Numbered from the stretch's first letter, positions 26,455 through 35,035 are shown. The stretch is 64,000 nt of DNA from CAVZOY01 sp963777095 (GCA_963777095.1 CAVZOY010000001.1:496001-560000); one strand, 5' to 3'. The notes: generated by a model from the sequence alone, not told the origin. Numbers and translations: made by a program.

Positions 26455-28017
26455 TCACGTCCGATGGAGAAGACCATGTTCCATGGCGAAGACGGCAGCG
26501 GCTGCCCGCGTCGAGACACCGATCTTCGCGTAGGCGTGTTCGAGGTGGTGATCCGCGGTCTTCGGGGAGATGCCGAGCACGCGGGCGACCTGCTTGGTCT
26601 GCAACCCTCGGGCGACGAGTACGAGTACCTCGGTCTCTCGACCCGTGAGCCCCGAGGGACGCGCCTGCCGGGGAGCCGGCTGGCCGGCCGCAGCGAGCAC
26701 CGCCGTCACTGACGAGACGTCCAACCGTCCCGCCGCCGCCTCCGCGCGGAGCACCTCGCCTGCCCGGGTCCCGGAGAGGGCCTCCCGGTGGGGCCGCGGT
26801 TCGACGAGTGCCTGGTAGACGTCGGCCGCCGCGAGCAGCCGGGCCGGAGGAGGAAGCCCGGCGGCCGTGGATCCGCGGTGGTACCCGGAACCGTCGAGCC
26901 GCTCGTGGTGGGTGAATGCGACCGCGAGCAGCGTGGAGAGGAACGGCGATCGGCTGAGTGCGCGCTCGCCGTGGTAGGCGTGCAGCCGGACCTGTTCCCA
27001 CTCGTCGGGACTGAGCGGCCGCGGCTTCTGCCAGACGCCCGACGAAATCGCGACGCGTCCGACGTCGTGCACCGCGCCCGCCCGTCGGAGGTCGCGGACC
27101 ACGCCGTCGGCAAGCCCGCATTGCCGCCCCGCTGCTGCGGCGAGCCGCGCCACCCCGGCGGAGTGGCCCACGAGGTAGGGCGACACCAGATCCGCGAAGT
27201 CACCGACAGCGGCCAGAGCTCGGTCGACGTCGTCACCTGCCAGGACCCGGTGCGGACGAGGCTCGGCGGCCATCACTGCCTCCCACGCCGGACCTTCGTC
27301 CGTCCCGGCGAGCACCGAGGGCGCGTCCCGGGTGAGAACCGCGACGACCGCCGGGTCGAAGGCGCGGCCGGCCCGCTGTGCGAGGACCTGCACGGCATGG
27401 TCCTGCCCGCCGAACCACCGCTGGAAGGTGGCATCACGGGCGACGAGCATGATGCGCAGGGGAAGGGGCAGTTGAGTGCCGCGGAGCCTGCCCGGATCGC
27501 CCCGGCCGTCCCAGCGCTCGGCGACCGCGGTGAACATCGTCGCGACGCCGCGACCCGCACCCATGCGGGCACTGAGCCTTGGCGCTACCTCGCAGATGGC
27601 ACGGAGATGCTGCCGGTGGGCAGCGGCGGCCTCCGGCAGGCGTCGAGCGACCCGAGCGGCCCGGACGGACAGTGCCCCGGTCCCCGCCAGGGCGCGCACG
27701 AGTCCCGCGACAGCTTGCGTCCGCGAGCCGAAAAGGACCGGGTCCAGGTAGCGACCGAGTGCGCCCTCGTCGAAGAACTCCGCGGCCACCTCGGCATCGG
27801 CCGTGCACCCGATGTAGAACAGCAGGCACCCGTAGTAGGTGTTCCGCGCGGTCGCCTCGTCCACTCCGAGTCGGTCACAGATGCGCATCGCGACCAACGT
27901 GCTGTGGAGTCCGTGCTCGAGCGGAAAGCGCCGCGCGAGATCCGTGACCAGGGAGAGGGCCGCCAGCAGCTCGGCCGTTCGTACCTGGTCACCGTCGGAC
28001 GACGGAGCGCCGGACAC
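26455..28017 (-). CDS. HD-GYP-like phosphohydrolase domain protein with C-terminal LuxR HTH
   Basis: A 520-residue regulator. The N-terminal part (FPLEHGLHSTLVAMRICDRL) resembles a degenerate HD repeat and ends in RWDGRGDPGRLRGTQLP. A second HD domain follows: LVGHSAGVARLAAAAG, AGAVHDVGRVAIS, LHAYHGERAL, FTHHERLDGSGYHRG. The GYP signature of cyclic-di-GMP phosphodiesterases is GYH here, so activity on c-di-GMP is uncertain. The C-terminus is a LuxR-type helix-turn-helix (LTGRETEVLVLVARGLQTKQ, VLGISPKTADHHLEHAYAKI). Together this suggests a nucleotide-responsive transcription factor. The ATG 28017 gives full domain coverage. It stands alone. Confidence 0.85.
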   Translation of the reverse strand: MSGAPSSDGDQVRTAELLAALSLVTDLARRFPLEHGLHSTLVAMRICDRLGVDEATARNTYYGCLLFYIGCTADAEVAAEFFDEGALGRYLDPVLFGSRTQAVAGLVRALAGTGALSVRAARVARRLPEAAAAHRQHLRAICEVAPRLSARMGAGRGVATMFTAVAERWDGRGDPGRLRGTQLPLPLRIMLVARDATFQRWFGGQDHAVQVLAQRAGRAFDPAVVAVLTRDAPSVLAGTDEGPAWEAVMAAEPRPHRVLAGDDVDRALAAVGDFADLVSPYLVGHSAGVARLAAAAGRQCGLADGVVRDLRRAGAVHDVGRVAISSGVWQKPRPLSPDEWEQVRLHAYHGERALSRSPFLSTLLAVAFTHHERLDGSGYHRGSTAAGLPPPARLLAAADVYQALVEPRPHREALSGTRAGEVLRAEAAAGRLDVSSVTAVLAAAGQPAPRQARPSGLTGRETEVLVLVARGLQTKQVARVLGISPKTADHHLEHAYAKIGVSTRAAAAVFAMEHGLLHRT

Positions 28018-28095
28018 GATGAGAAAGTACTGCCGAACCCATGTGCGCGGCCCTCGACCGGTTTCGGCTCGCAGGAACCTTCAGAACCCCGGCGA

Positions 28096-28200
28096 CAGCC
28101 GCGTGCGCATGAAGCGAGCGCCCCTCGGACACCCTTGCGTGTCGCGGTACACCGCTCACCGGCGCCACGGGACATCGTCAATCCTCGGCCTGTAGTCGGT
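28096..28200. repeat. Dispersed repeat copy R5 (degenerate hairpin)
   Basis: Head GCGTGCGCATGAAG, then CGCCCCTCGGACAC and a decayed hairpin at about 28138-28176 (GTGTCGCGGTACACC with GGCGCCACGGGACATC), followed by ATCCTCGGCCTGTAGTCGGT, which matches the segment between hairpin and transposase tail of copy R3. The arms no longer pair well. It lies upstream of the HD/LuxR gene. Confidence 0.7.
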
Positions 28201-28542
28201 ACTCAACCCGCCACCCCGTTGTCAACGACGGTCCAAAGCAGACCGCTGCCGGCGCGGCGGACGACGGCGCGCACCTGCGCCGTCCGCTCGAGGAGCGCCC
28301 GGCGCCACCGCGGCGCCCACCCACCCATGCGCCCGGCCACGACGTGAAGAGCGGAGGGAGCCATGCCGTCCACCCTGTCCGCGGCGCGACAGTGGCGCCC
28401 CGCTGTCGAAGAACCAGCGGAAGGAACGACCAGCTGTCCGCATCCCTGGGCGCCGGTCGTCCGGAAGAGAGGTCATCAGGCAACCCACGGAAGAGATCGT
28501 CGGAACGCCGGCGGCCCCCATGACGCGCGAGGAGATCGCACC
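28201..28542. other. Intergenic, no gene seen
   Basis: No supported gene between repeat R5 and the small protein at 28543. Plus-strand codons upstream of 28543 are in frame but not protein-like. GGAGGGAGCC at 28352-28361 resembles a ribosome site before ATG 28363, but that reading is weak. Confidence 0.35.
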
Positions 28543-28791
28543 ATGAGCATGACCAGCACCGACGCCGCAACCGGCTCGCGGGACATCAAGAGCCACGAGA
28601 AGACCAGCTTCGCCGACCTCGGCAAGGAGATGTGGGCCTACCTGACCGGCAAGGGCGCCGCCATCAACTACGAGTTCGTCGACATGGTCGTCGAGGTGCC
28701 TCGCGAGACCGGGCCGGATGCCCCGCGCGCCGTCTGGCGGCTCAACGGCACCCTGCGCATCACGACCGCCGAGAACGCCAGCCGGGGATGA
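28543..28791 (+). CDS. Small conserved-looking hypothetical protein
   Basis: An 82-residue acidic protein: DIKSHEKTSFADLGKEMWAY, then LTGKGAAINYEFVDMVVEVP and RAVWRLNGTLRITT. The codon bias is that of a real gene and GAGGAG lies upstream of ATG 28543. It contains two aromatic-rich beta-like segments but no family I recognise. The TGA overlaps the ATG of the next gene (ATGA), so the two are coupled and probably work together. Confidence 0.65.
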   Translation: MSMTSTDAATGSRDIKSHEKTSFADLGKEMWAYLTGKGAAINYEFVDMVVEVPRETGPDAPRAVWRLNGTLRITTAENASRG

Positions 28792-29255
28792 CGGACCCGC
28801 GCGGCCCGGTGCACCTGTCCGGTGAGCTGTCGCTGGAGGTGGACGGGGCGGGCGTGCAGGTGCACGCCGACGGCGCGGACGTGCGGATCGTCGCCGAGGA
28901 CGTCGGCGCCTTCGTGACGCGGGTCCGGGAGGCGGCGACTGCACGCACGGGGGTGGCGCCGGGCCGACGCGACCTGGGTGGACTGGCCGAGGTACTGGCC
29001 GCCTCCGGGATCACCGCGCACCTGGCGTCCCCCACACGTGCGGTGGCCGTCGCCGGTGCCGGCGTCGACTCGCCGGCCGGGGCACTGCTGCTGGGCACCC
29101 GGCGGGTACGGCCCCGCGCGGCCGTGGTGGTGATCGCCGTCGGCCGCGGCCGCCGGCTGCTCGCCGCGGGTCGCCGTAGCGGTGGTGCTGGCGACCGTCC
29201 TCGCCCGCCGACGCCGCTGACGGGCGCGGCCGGTCATCGAACCGGCCGCGCCTGA
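28788..29255 (+). CDS. Hypothetical protein, possible C-terminal membrane anchor lost to a frameshift
   Basis: A 155-residue protein starting MTDPRGPVHLSGELSLEVDG, with an ordered middle (VHADGADVRIVAEDVGAFVT, LGGLAEVLAASGITAHL, RAVAVAGAGVDSPAGALLLG). The end as read (GRGRRLLAAGRRSGGAGDRP) is not protein-like, while the neighbouring frame gives VAVAVVLATVLARRRR and a stop at about 29220, a typical single membrane anchor. A one-base indel near 29140-29170 is therefore likely. It is coupled to the preceding small gene by a 4-nt overlap. Function unknown. Confidence 0.6.
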   Translation: MTDPRGPVHLSGELSLEVDGAGVQVHADGADVRIVAEDVGAFVTRVREAATARTGVAPGRRDLGGLAEVLAASGITAHLASPTRAVAVAGAGVDSPAGALLLGTRRVRPRAAVVVIAVGRGRRLLAAGRRSGGAGDRPRPPTPLTGAAGHRTGRA

Positions 29256-29283
29256 CGGGCCCGTCACCGGCCGGCGTCCTCCC

Positions 29284-30073
29284 TCACTGCGGTGACGACG
29301 ACCGCTCCTCTGCGAGTCGGCGGGCGAACAGCGGCGGCAGGTAGCGGAGCATCAGGGTCGACCACACCACGTGCGTGAGCATGGGCGCCTGGATCCCTCC
29401 GGTGATCCTGCGCTGTTGCGCGAACAGCAGACCCATCGGCACGCTCGCCAGCACGAGCGCCGGGTTGCGGGTGGCGGTGGTGGCCAGGCCGTAGACCGCG
29501 GTCGAGGCAAGCACCGGCCGGGCCGCGCCCGCCGCGGCGTAGACCGAGCCGCGGAAGAACACCTCTTCTGCCACGCCGTTGGCCAGCGTGGTGGTGAGCA
29601 CGAGCGGGGTCGTCCCCTGGTCGGCGTAGCGGAGCACCGAGCCGATCGCCCGTTCCAGGACCGGTATCCGCCGCGCGACCAGCGCCGCGGCGTAGAAGGC
29701 CCCGAAGGCGCCGACCCCCGAGACGACCGGCGTGAGCACCGGGCGGCGCAACCGCTCCCTCGGGCCCGAACATCCGTCCCAGGTGCAGCGGCCCGGACGC
29801 CAGCCCGCCGACGATCCAGGTGCCGGCGACCCCGAGGGTCAGCCAGTAGAACCGTGGTGAGCCCGGCGGCGTCGACAGCGACACCCCCAGCAGCGCCGCG
29901 CCGGTGACCGCGGTGGCGCCGGTGACCCGCCGGCGGCGCCGGAAGGCCTCGTCGCTCTCCCAGTGGTCCCGGGGCACGCGCCGCAGCAGCGGCCCGGCCG
30001 CCCGCCGTACCCGCGCCCGCAGAACCCGGCCCGCACGCAGGCGGGTCACCGCCGCGCTCCGCGGCTCAGCCAT
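29284..30073 (-). pseudogene. CPBP family intramembrane metalloprotease, single frameshift
   Basis: A CAAX-protease/bacteriocin-processing type membrane protease. The N-terminal half reads RVPRDHWESDEAFRRRRRVT, a membrane helix and TWIVGGLASGPLHLGRMFGP. The frame then shifts by one near 29755-29770 and the C-terminal half has the catalytic glutamates in VAEEVFFRGSVYAAA and the histidine in GGIQAPMLTHVVWSTLML. Both halves are well formed, so this may be a sequencing indel. Its start overlaps the end of the NmrA-like gene by 28 nt, so the two form an operon. Confidence 0.8.
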
Positions 30074-30987
30074 CCGCCGCGCCGCTCACCGACCTGCCGC
30101 CGGCGTTCCTGTGCCCGTTCGACCAGGGCGGTCATGACCATCTCGTCGTAGTCCATCGGGTCGAAGGGCACGACCGAGCGGATGGCGTCGTCGGTGACGA
30201 CCACCTCGTTGGTCATGGAATCGATGAGCGAGCGGCCGGTGGCGACGTCCACGTCGGTGACCAGGGCCAGCCAGCGCGAGGACAGCTGCGGGCTGAGCAG
30301 CGGCACGGGGACGACGAACAGGTGCCGGTTCTGGATCTCGGCGACCCGGGTCATCATCTGCAGGTAGGTGAGCACCTCCGGGCCCCCCACCTCGAACACC
30401 CGCCCGGCGGCCTCCGGTGCGTCGAGGACACCGACCAGGTACCGGACGACGTCGGCGACCGCGATCGGCTGCGTGCGCGTGCTGACCCACCGGGGGGTGA
30501 CCATGGCGGGCAGGTGCGCCACGAGCTGGCGGGTCAGCTCCCACGACACCCCGCCGTGGCCGACCACGATGCCCGCGCGCAGCACCGTCACCGGCACACC
30601 GGTGCCACCCAGGAGCCGCTCGACCTCGCGGCGGCTGCGCAGGTGCCGGGACAACTGGTCACTGTCCTGGCCCAGGCCGCCGAGGTAGACGATCCGGTCG
30701 ATCCCGGTCGCGGCCGCGGCTCGGGCGAAGGCGCGCGCCGCATCGGCGTCCTTGCGCTCGAAGTCCGGGTCGTCGAGGGAGTGCACCAGGTAGTAGGCGG
30801 CCTCGCAGCCCTCGAGTGCCTCCCGCAGCGATCGCTCCTCCCCGACGTCTCCGGCGATCGGGCGGCCGGCCCCCTCGTAGCGCTCGGGGCGTCGGGTCAT
30901 CGCGCGGACCTCGTGGCCTTCCCCGTCGAGCGCGGCGACCAGCCGGCTGCCCACGAACCCCGACGCGCCGGTGACCAGGATCCTCAC
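30046..30987 (-). CDS. NAD(P)H-binding protein, atypical SDR (NmrA/complex I NDUFA9-like)
   Basis: A 313-residue Rossmann-fold protein starting MRILVTGASGFVGSRLVAAL (GxxGxxG). Further parts: VRAMTRRPERY (NADP-type arginines), CEAAYYLVHSL, RIVYLGGLGQD, VTVLRAGIVVGHGGVSWEL, RTQPIAVADVVRYLVGV and FEVGGPEVLTYLQMM. The usual catalytic YxxxK is absent, as in other atypical SDRs. Substrate unknown; such proteins often act as redox or lipid-modifying enzymes. Upstream of, and overlapping, the CPBP protease gene. Confidence 0.85.
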   Translation of the reverse strand: MRILVTGASGFVGSRLVAALDGEGHEVRAMTRRPERYEGAGRPIAGDVGEERSLREALEGCEAAYYLVHSLDDPDFERKDADAARAFARAAAATGIDRIVYLGGLGQDSDQLSRHLRSRREVERLLGGTGVPVTVLRAGIVVGHGGVSWELTRQLVAHLPAMVTPRWVSTRTQPIAVADVVRYLVGVLDAPEAAGRVFEVGGPEVLTYLQMMTRVAEIQNRHLFVVPVPLLSPQLSSRWLALVTDVDVATGRSLIDSMTNEVVVTDDAIRSVVPFDPMDYDEMVMTALVERAQERRRQVGERRGGWLSRGARR

Positions 30988-31321
30988 CGGCGCAGGGTGA
31001 CCCGGGTGAGCGCTGGGCGCGAATCGTCCGGCGCCGGCAGCGGACCCGTGTCAGCCGTGAATCCATTCACGCCAGTCGAGGCGTGTGCGGAGTCCGTAAG
31101 GCACTGGCTGGGTTGCCGGTCCCCCGCCGTGCGCCACCTCCAGCAGCGTCGGGCGGCTCCCGTCAGCGCGTTGGCAACAGGTGGCCGATCCGGATACCAG
31201 CGACTGGTGACGACGTCAGAGAGGCCGACGCCCGGACGCGATCTGGCGACCGCCGTGAGCGCCGACGGCTCCCCACGAGTCCTCAGGAAAGCCGTCCGAG
31301 TCGGAGATGACGACGGCCGAG
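30988..31321. other. Intergenic, no gene seen
   Basis: Probably holds the minus-strand promoter of the NmrA-like gene, but no clear -10/-35 pair was recognised. Plus-strand open frames crossing it have poor codon-position bias. Confidence 0.4.
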
Positions 31322-31519
31322 TCACAGAGGGACTCGGACGCCGGCGTTCCAGGAGTCGAGGATCCTGTCGATCCGCGCCCGGCAGTTCGCGACCTCCCCG
31401 CGCGCGGCAGGTGTGTCCTTGTGGCGCAGGGCCGCGGTGGCCGCCGCCAGGTCCAGGCGAGCCAACTCGAACTCCACGAGGAGGACGTCCGGGGCGCCGT
31501 CCGTGGTCATCACGCTCAT
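31322..31519 (-). CDS. Small hypothetical protein
   Basis: A 65-residue protein, MSVMTTDGAPDVLLVEFELA then RLDLAAATAALRHKDTPAAR, ending SWNAGVRVPL. It has an alternating helical pattern and actinobacterial codon bias, and no domain that I recognise. It is isolated between two intergenic stretches. Confidence 0.5.
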   Translation of the reverse strand: MSVMTTDGAPDVLLVEFELARLDLAAATAALRHKDTPAARGEVANCRARIDRILDSWNAGVRVPL

Positions 31520-31721
31520 GGCCGGTCTTCGTCTCCGCCGGTGGGCGCGGATGCATCGGCTTCGCTTCGGTGCCTGTCGCCGCCTGTGCTCCGCCTGGGC
31601 AATTCATGACCCCCGGGTGTCCAGGTCCCCCCTTCGGCATCTGGTCGACCGACGCCTTCCGGAGCCTGACCTGCCTTTCGATGGACGGCCGCTCAGTTCC
31701 GTCGGAGGTACACGCGTTGGG

Positions 31722-32040
31722 CTATGTACCAAGTCGCCCCTCGGACACCACGTTTCGCACACGCTTCGGCGGTGCTGACCTCCGCCTCCACCTCCCCCCA
31801 GCGTGGCTGTAGGTCAGGCGCAGTCTCAGTTCGCGGTAGAGAGCAGCCTCCTTCTCCGGGTCAGCGTTGCCGAGGCGCGAGACCACCAGCGACATGTCGT
31901 TGACGATCTCGACCAGCGTCTCGCGACCCATGACCTCGGTCGCCTCCGACTGCAGGTCACCTAGGCGCTGACGCACCTGCGCCATCTCCGCGGTGGCTTC
32001 GTTGATCCAGGCGCGCCCCAGGGATACGCCGGCCCCGTGT
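31722..32040 (-). pseudogene. Large serine recombinase, C-terminal remnant
   Basis: The minus strand encodes WINEATAEMAQVRQRLGDLQ, then EIVNDMSLVVSRLGNADPEK and EAALYRELRLRLTYSHAGG, which matches the coiled-coil and final beta-strand at the C-terminus of large serine recombinases/integrases. The catalytic resolvase domain and zinc ribbon are absent. The frame then runs into a partial dispersed repeat (TCGCCCCTCGGACAC at 31733-31748) and ends at 31722. Upstream, at 32042-32068, is a perfect 11-bp hairpin. This looks like the last trace of an integrated element. Confidence 0.65.
31728..31752. repeat. Dispersed repeat copy R6 (core fragment)
   Basis: AAGTCGCCCCTCGGACACCACG: only the central CGCCCCTCGGACAC block is retained, inside the 3' end of the serine-recombinase remnant. 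No hairpin or transposase tail follows. Confidence 0.5.
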
Positions 32041-32041
32041 G

Positions 32042-32068
32042 ACGCCTGTGCAGCAAGTGCACAGGCGT
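32042..32068. other. Perfect 11-bp hairpin between recombinase remnant and zinc-ribbon gene
   Basis: ACGCCTGTGCA (32042-32052) and TGCACAGGCGT (32058-32068) pair perfectly around a 5-nt loop, GCAAG. It could be an operator, a recombination site core or a terminator; no T-run follows. It lies about 80 nt before the start of zinc-ribbon gene A. Confidence 0.6.
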
Positions 32069-32149
32069 TACTCGGCACACCCTTGTGGCTCCTGCGGGCG
32101 ATGACACAGACACATGCCCTGGGGTGAAGTCCCTGACGAGGTGTCGGCG

Positions 32150-32473
32150 ATGTCCTGTCTATCCTGCGTGACCGCGCACCGGCGCGGTCCGCTGTGGTTC
32201 TGCAATCGCTGCGGGAAGCCGGTGCTGGTGCAGCCCGTGACGACCCAGGAAGTGTCGCCTCCTGGGCGCTCACCAGGTCCGAGCGGACGGGGGAGGTTGT
32301 TCGTGTTCCGCGGTAACACGGCAGCGAGCGTGCCGCTCCGTCTGGGGGATCCCGGCCGGGAAACGGGCGGGATCTGTCCAGAAGAGCCAGGCCGGCTCGA
32401 GATCGACGCGCGAGGCGCCGTTGTGCTGGACCTGGACGAGGCCCGGCGGCTCAGGCAGACGCGAACGCTCTGA
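32150..32473 (+). CDS. Small zinc-ribbon protein, copy A
   Basis: A 107-residue protein with two CxxC knuckles: MSCLSC at the N-terminus and FCNRCGK at residue about 18, separated by VTAHRRGPLW. The C-terminus ends AVVLDLDEARRLRQTRTL. ATG 32150 is chosen because the paralogues begin at the same SC residue and GAGG lies upstream. It faces the convergent unknown gene at 32820-33146. The same pair recurs at 35.9-36.8 kb, and a third zinc-ribbon copy is at 37.3 kb. The family is not one I can name; zinc ribbons this small usually bind nucleic acid or a protein partner. Confidence 0.7.
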   Translation: MSCLSCVTAHRRGPLWFCNRCGKPVLVQPVTTQEVSPPGRSPGPSGRGRLFVFRGNTAASVPLRLGDPGRETGGICPEEPGRLEIDARGAVVLDLDEARRLRQTRTL

Positions 32474-32819
32474 GGGGCGGCTGCATCCCGTGGGCGATGT
32501 GCTCACGGTCGGACGTGCGCAGAAGGGATCCGGCTCAGCTACCTCTGACGTGGCCGCCGCAGGGTGAGCAGCCGAGTCGGCTCCACCTCCGGGGAGTCCG
32601 CCGGACCATCCCAGACCGGCCACCCCGAGGCCCGTGCATCTGCAGCGTCCCGGTGCGGGCGCATCGAGGATGCATGCCTCGCGGCTACCTCCCCCACCGT
32701 GGCGCCCGACGGACTCCGACCGAGGCGTGCCGACGCGCGATCATGGCCGGTCTCGAGGGACGTGGACCTGTCCCGCGCGTCGGCATGCGGATCGTCGAAG
32801 TTGACGGGCGCAACGAAGT

Positions 32820-33146
32820 TCAGGGGGCCGAGCCGCTCCTCCCTTGAGCGCAGGGTCGTCGTCGACGCCGGCAGCTCCGCGCATCCTTGCGGAAGACTGG
32901 GAGGAACGGCAGCGATTGCGTACCCGGGAACGCGCCGTCCTCCGCCAGTCGCACGTCCTGAAGATCGGCCCAGGCCGTCTTCTCCTCACCCCTCTCCGTC
33001 AGGCGAACCATGATCCGGCAGGAGCTGCCCTCCTCCCGCCGCCAGCCGATCATCGACCCGAAGACCCAGCCGCCGCTGCGATACACCTCTACGTCCTGCG
33101 GCTCCTGCATGAACTGCAGTGCTCGACCGAGCTCTGTCTCCGACAC
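32820..33146 (-). CDS. Conserved unknown protein, copy A (C-terminally altered)
   Basis: Starts at GTG 33146 with SETELGRALQFMQEPQDVEV, followed by GGWVFGSMIGWRREEGSSCR and KTAWADLQDVRLAEDG. About 70 residues are nearly identical in order to copy B (36184-36798). Copy A ends early after a basic tail (RRRRRPCAQGRSGSAP), but 280 nt further on, in another frame at 32539-32600, the minus strand encodes EVEPTRLLTLRRPRQR, the exact counterpart of the C-terminus of copy B. So copy A has probably been frameshifted. The SMIGWR and WADLxDVRLAE blocks look like a small beta-barrel domain. Function unknown. Confidence 0.7.
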   Translation of the reverse strand: MSETELGRALQFMQEPQDVEVYRSGGWVFGSMIGWRREEGSSCRIMVRLTERGEEKTAWADLQDVRLAEDGAFPGTQSLPFLPVFRKDARSCRRRRRPCAQGRSGSAP

Positions 33147-33308
33147 GTACGCCTCCGATGCCCTCCGACGCGCGCCTATCGACGCCTGCTCGAGGCCGAA
33201 GCTATGCGAGCACTGGCGCTATCAGGAGCAACCACGCAGGCACCTGGAGTCGATCTGTCGACAGGTTCCCCGGCGTCACATTCAGCTCAGTTGCCGCACA
33301 CGGGCCCA

Positions 33309-33352
33309 GGTCGTCGACACGTAGCGCAAGGTGATGTTGCATTTGCGCTCCG
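33309..33352 (-). promoter_or_regulatory. Shared upstream element (first of two)
   Basis: This segment and 37617-37662 share CGTCGACA, AGCG, GTGATG and TGCGCTCCGTA in the same order and spacing. Here it sits about 165 nt before the start of the conserved unknown gene copy A; at 37.6 kb it sits about 185 nt before zinc-ribbon gene C. Both are upstream on the minus strand, so a promoter or operator is possible. Confidence 0.4.
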
Positions 33353-33384
33353 TACCGGCCGCGCCACGTGTGCTCGGTCCGCGT

Positions 33385-34647
33385 TCAGGCAGTGTCTAGG
33401 TGAGCCGTCATGCCCGCGGCTGCCCGGCGGAGCGCCGCTGCCACGTCTGCCACGACGTCTGCCCCGATGGGCGGACGGAGGCCGTCGGCGAAGGCGGCAA
33501 GCTCCTCGAGGCGCTCGGCGAAGCGGATCCAGGCGGACCGGCGGTGTGGAAGCAGGAAGTTGGCCCGGTACGGCAGCTGGAAGTTGGCTCCTGCGGTGAC
33601 ATCAGGGTGGTCGGGGCCGACCGGCAGACGCGCCAGCAGCAGCCCGAGCGGCTTGATGGCCCGGAACATCAGGCCGACGGCGGTGTGCGCCAGCACCTGG
33701 CGCTGCTCGGACGTCTCATGTCCGAAGGCGAAGTAGCGCGCGATCAACTGCAACAGCAGCTCGTACACGGCGTTGAAGAGGTCCGAGCACCCGCCGGTGG
33801 CGGGATCGGAGATGTAGATCTCCGGCTCGATTCCCTCCACGCTCCGCATTGCTGCGGCGACGACCGGGTGGGCGGGCTCGAAGCCAGGATCCTGGTCGCG
33901 CAACTCCCGGTATTCCGCGAGAACTGCGAGGAATCGGCCGTAGTGGGCACTCGCCCACTCCCCTCTCGCGCCCTCCCCCTGCTCGACGATGCGCTCGATG
34001 GCCCGGTTGGCGCCCGCCAGGTCGGTGATCGGCCATAGATCGGGCCAGCCGAAGGCTCTCTCGTCGGCCTGCTGGAACGCCGGGCCGATGAACAGCCGCT
34101 CCTCGCCGAGCTTGTCCGCCAGGTGGGCGAGACCGTTCTCGATGGAGCGGTACAGGTGACCCACCGTGGCGAATTCCTGCCCCCGAGGAATGATCTCCTC
34201 CGGCCCCATCGGCGGGAGCGGCAGCCCGGCGGGCTGGAAGCCCTCGGCGTCGGTGCCCTCCATCCCTTCCGGCCGCTCCAGGTACACGAAGTGCTGCAAC
34301 GCCGTCTCGCCGAACGGCAGCAGCCGCACCTGCACCCCGGGCGGATAACCCCGTGCCTGATGCGGCATGTGAGGCCGGCTGACGAATGGGGCGGACCCGA
34401 CCGCAGTCAGCAGGTTCTGGACCACGGCCCAATGGAGCATCTCCTCGGCGGCGATGCCGAGGATCATTCCGCGCCATCGCTCGACGGCCGCAAGCTGCTC
34501 GTCCCGGAGTCCGGGACCTGCTGACGTTTTCAGGCTGAACGCGGCGTAGAGGTACTCGCACATCAAGCCGTGCTCGAGCTCGGCAGCCTGGGACAGCAGA
34601 TAGGTCAACTCCTTGCGGTTCCCCACCACGATGGCCGGCTCGCCCAC
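33385..34647 (-). CDS. Ferritin-like domain protein (iminophenylpyruvate dimer synthase/VioB-like)
   Basis: A protein of about 420 residues with a ferritin-like helical domain at the N-terminus: AELEHGLMCEYLYAAFSLKT supplies the first Glu/His ligands, and LGIAAEEMLHWAVVQNLLTA supplies the second ExxH pair. The middle and C-terminal parts (LYRSIENGLAHLADKLGEER, FAFGHETSEQRQVLAHTAVG, FAERLEELAAFADGLRP) match the family that includes VioB/RebD accessory and StaD-like proteins. No tryptophan-oxidation partners (VioA) are nearby, so the substrate is unknown. GTG 34647 is preferred; the upstream codons reach into dispersed repeat R7. Confidence 0.8.
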   Translation of the reverse strand: MGEPAIVVGNRKELTYLLSQAAELEHGLMCEYLYAAFSLKTSAGPGLRDEQLAAVERWRGMILGIAAEEMLHWAVVQNLLTAVGSAPFVSRPHMPHQARGYPPGVQVRLLPFGETALQHFVYLERPEGMEGTDAEGFQPAGLPLPPMGPEEIIPRGQEFATVGHLYRSIENGLAHLADKLGEERLFIGPAFQQADERAFGWPDLWPITDLAGANRAIERIVEQGEGARGEWASAHYGRFLAVLAEYRELRDQDPGFEPAHPVVAAAMRSVEGIEPEIYISDPATGGCSDLFNAVYELLLQLIARYFAFGHETSEQRQVLAHTAVGLMFRAIKPLGLLLARLPVGPDHPDVTAGANFQLPYRANFLLPHRRSAWIRFAERLEELAAFADGLRPPIGADVVADVAAALRRAAAGMTAHLDTA

Positions 34648-34735
34648 TCGGGGAAGGTAGCCCCGACCATGGCCGTCCGGACAGGCATGGGCGCGGGGCG
34701 CGGCGGTGGGACGCAACGGGCAGACCGGCACGAGG

Positions 34736-34772
34736 CGTGTGCGGATGCAACGTGTCGTTGGGCCCGTCACCT
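34736..34772. repeat. Dispersed repeat copy R7 (partial)
   Basis: GGCGTGTGCGGATGCAACGT followed by GTCGTTGGGCCC: the head of the repeat is clear, but the CCCCTCGGACAC core and hairpin are lost. It lies upstream of the ferritin-like gene. Confidence 0.5.
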
Positions 34773-34794
34773 GACGCTTGCCGTGCGTGCGGCG

Positions 34795-34968
34795 CTAGCC
34801 CTCGTCGAGCTCGTCAGCCTGTTCCCCGCTGCTCAGCCACAGGGCCGCGACGGCGAACGCGACGAGGACGGCGAGGCCGACGGTCGTGAAGAGGGCCAAC
34901 GCCAACCAGAGGTCGTCGAAGCCGAGATCCTCACCAATGTCCGAGGCAGCGGATGCGATTGGCGCCAT
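34795..34968 (-). CDS. Small single-pass membrane protein
   Basis: A 57-residue protein, MAPIASAASDIGEDLGFDDL then one membrane helix (ALALFTTVGLAVLVAFAVAA) and a short acidic tail (SGEQADELDEG). The ATG at 34968 is chosen because the longer upstream reading is arginine-rich and unlike a protein. Function unknown. Confidence 0.55.
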   Translation of the reverse strand: MAPIASAASDIGEDLGFDDLWLALALFTTVGLAVLVAFAVAALWLSSGEQADELDEG

Positions 34969-35035
34969 GCTGTCGGCTGTCGGGCGCGGTCGAGCACCCG
35001 GCATGCCGGAAACCGGCCCGGTCACCCTCTTGGGC

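Noticed and set aside
32042..32068. Hairpin as a CRISPR or tRNA-like structure
   Set aside because: Single copy, perfect inverted repeat of 27 nt with no cloverleaf and no repetition.
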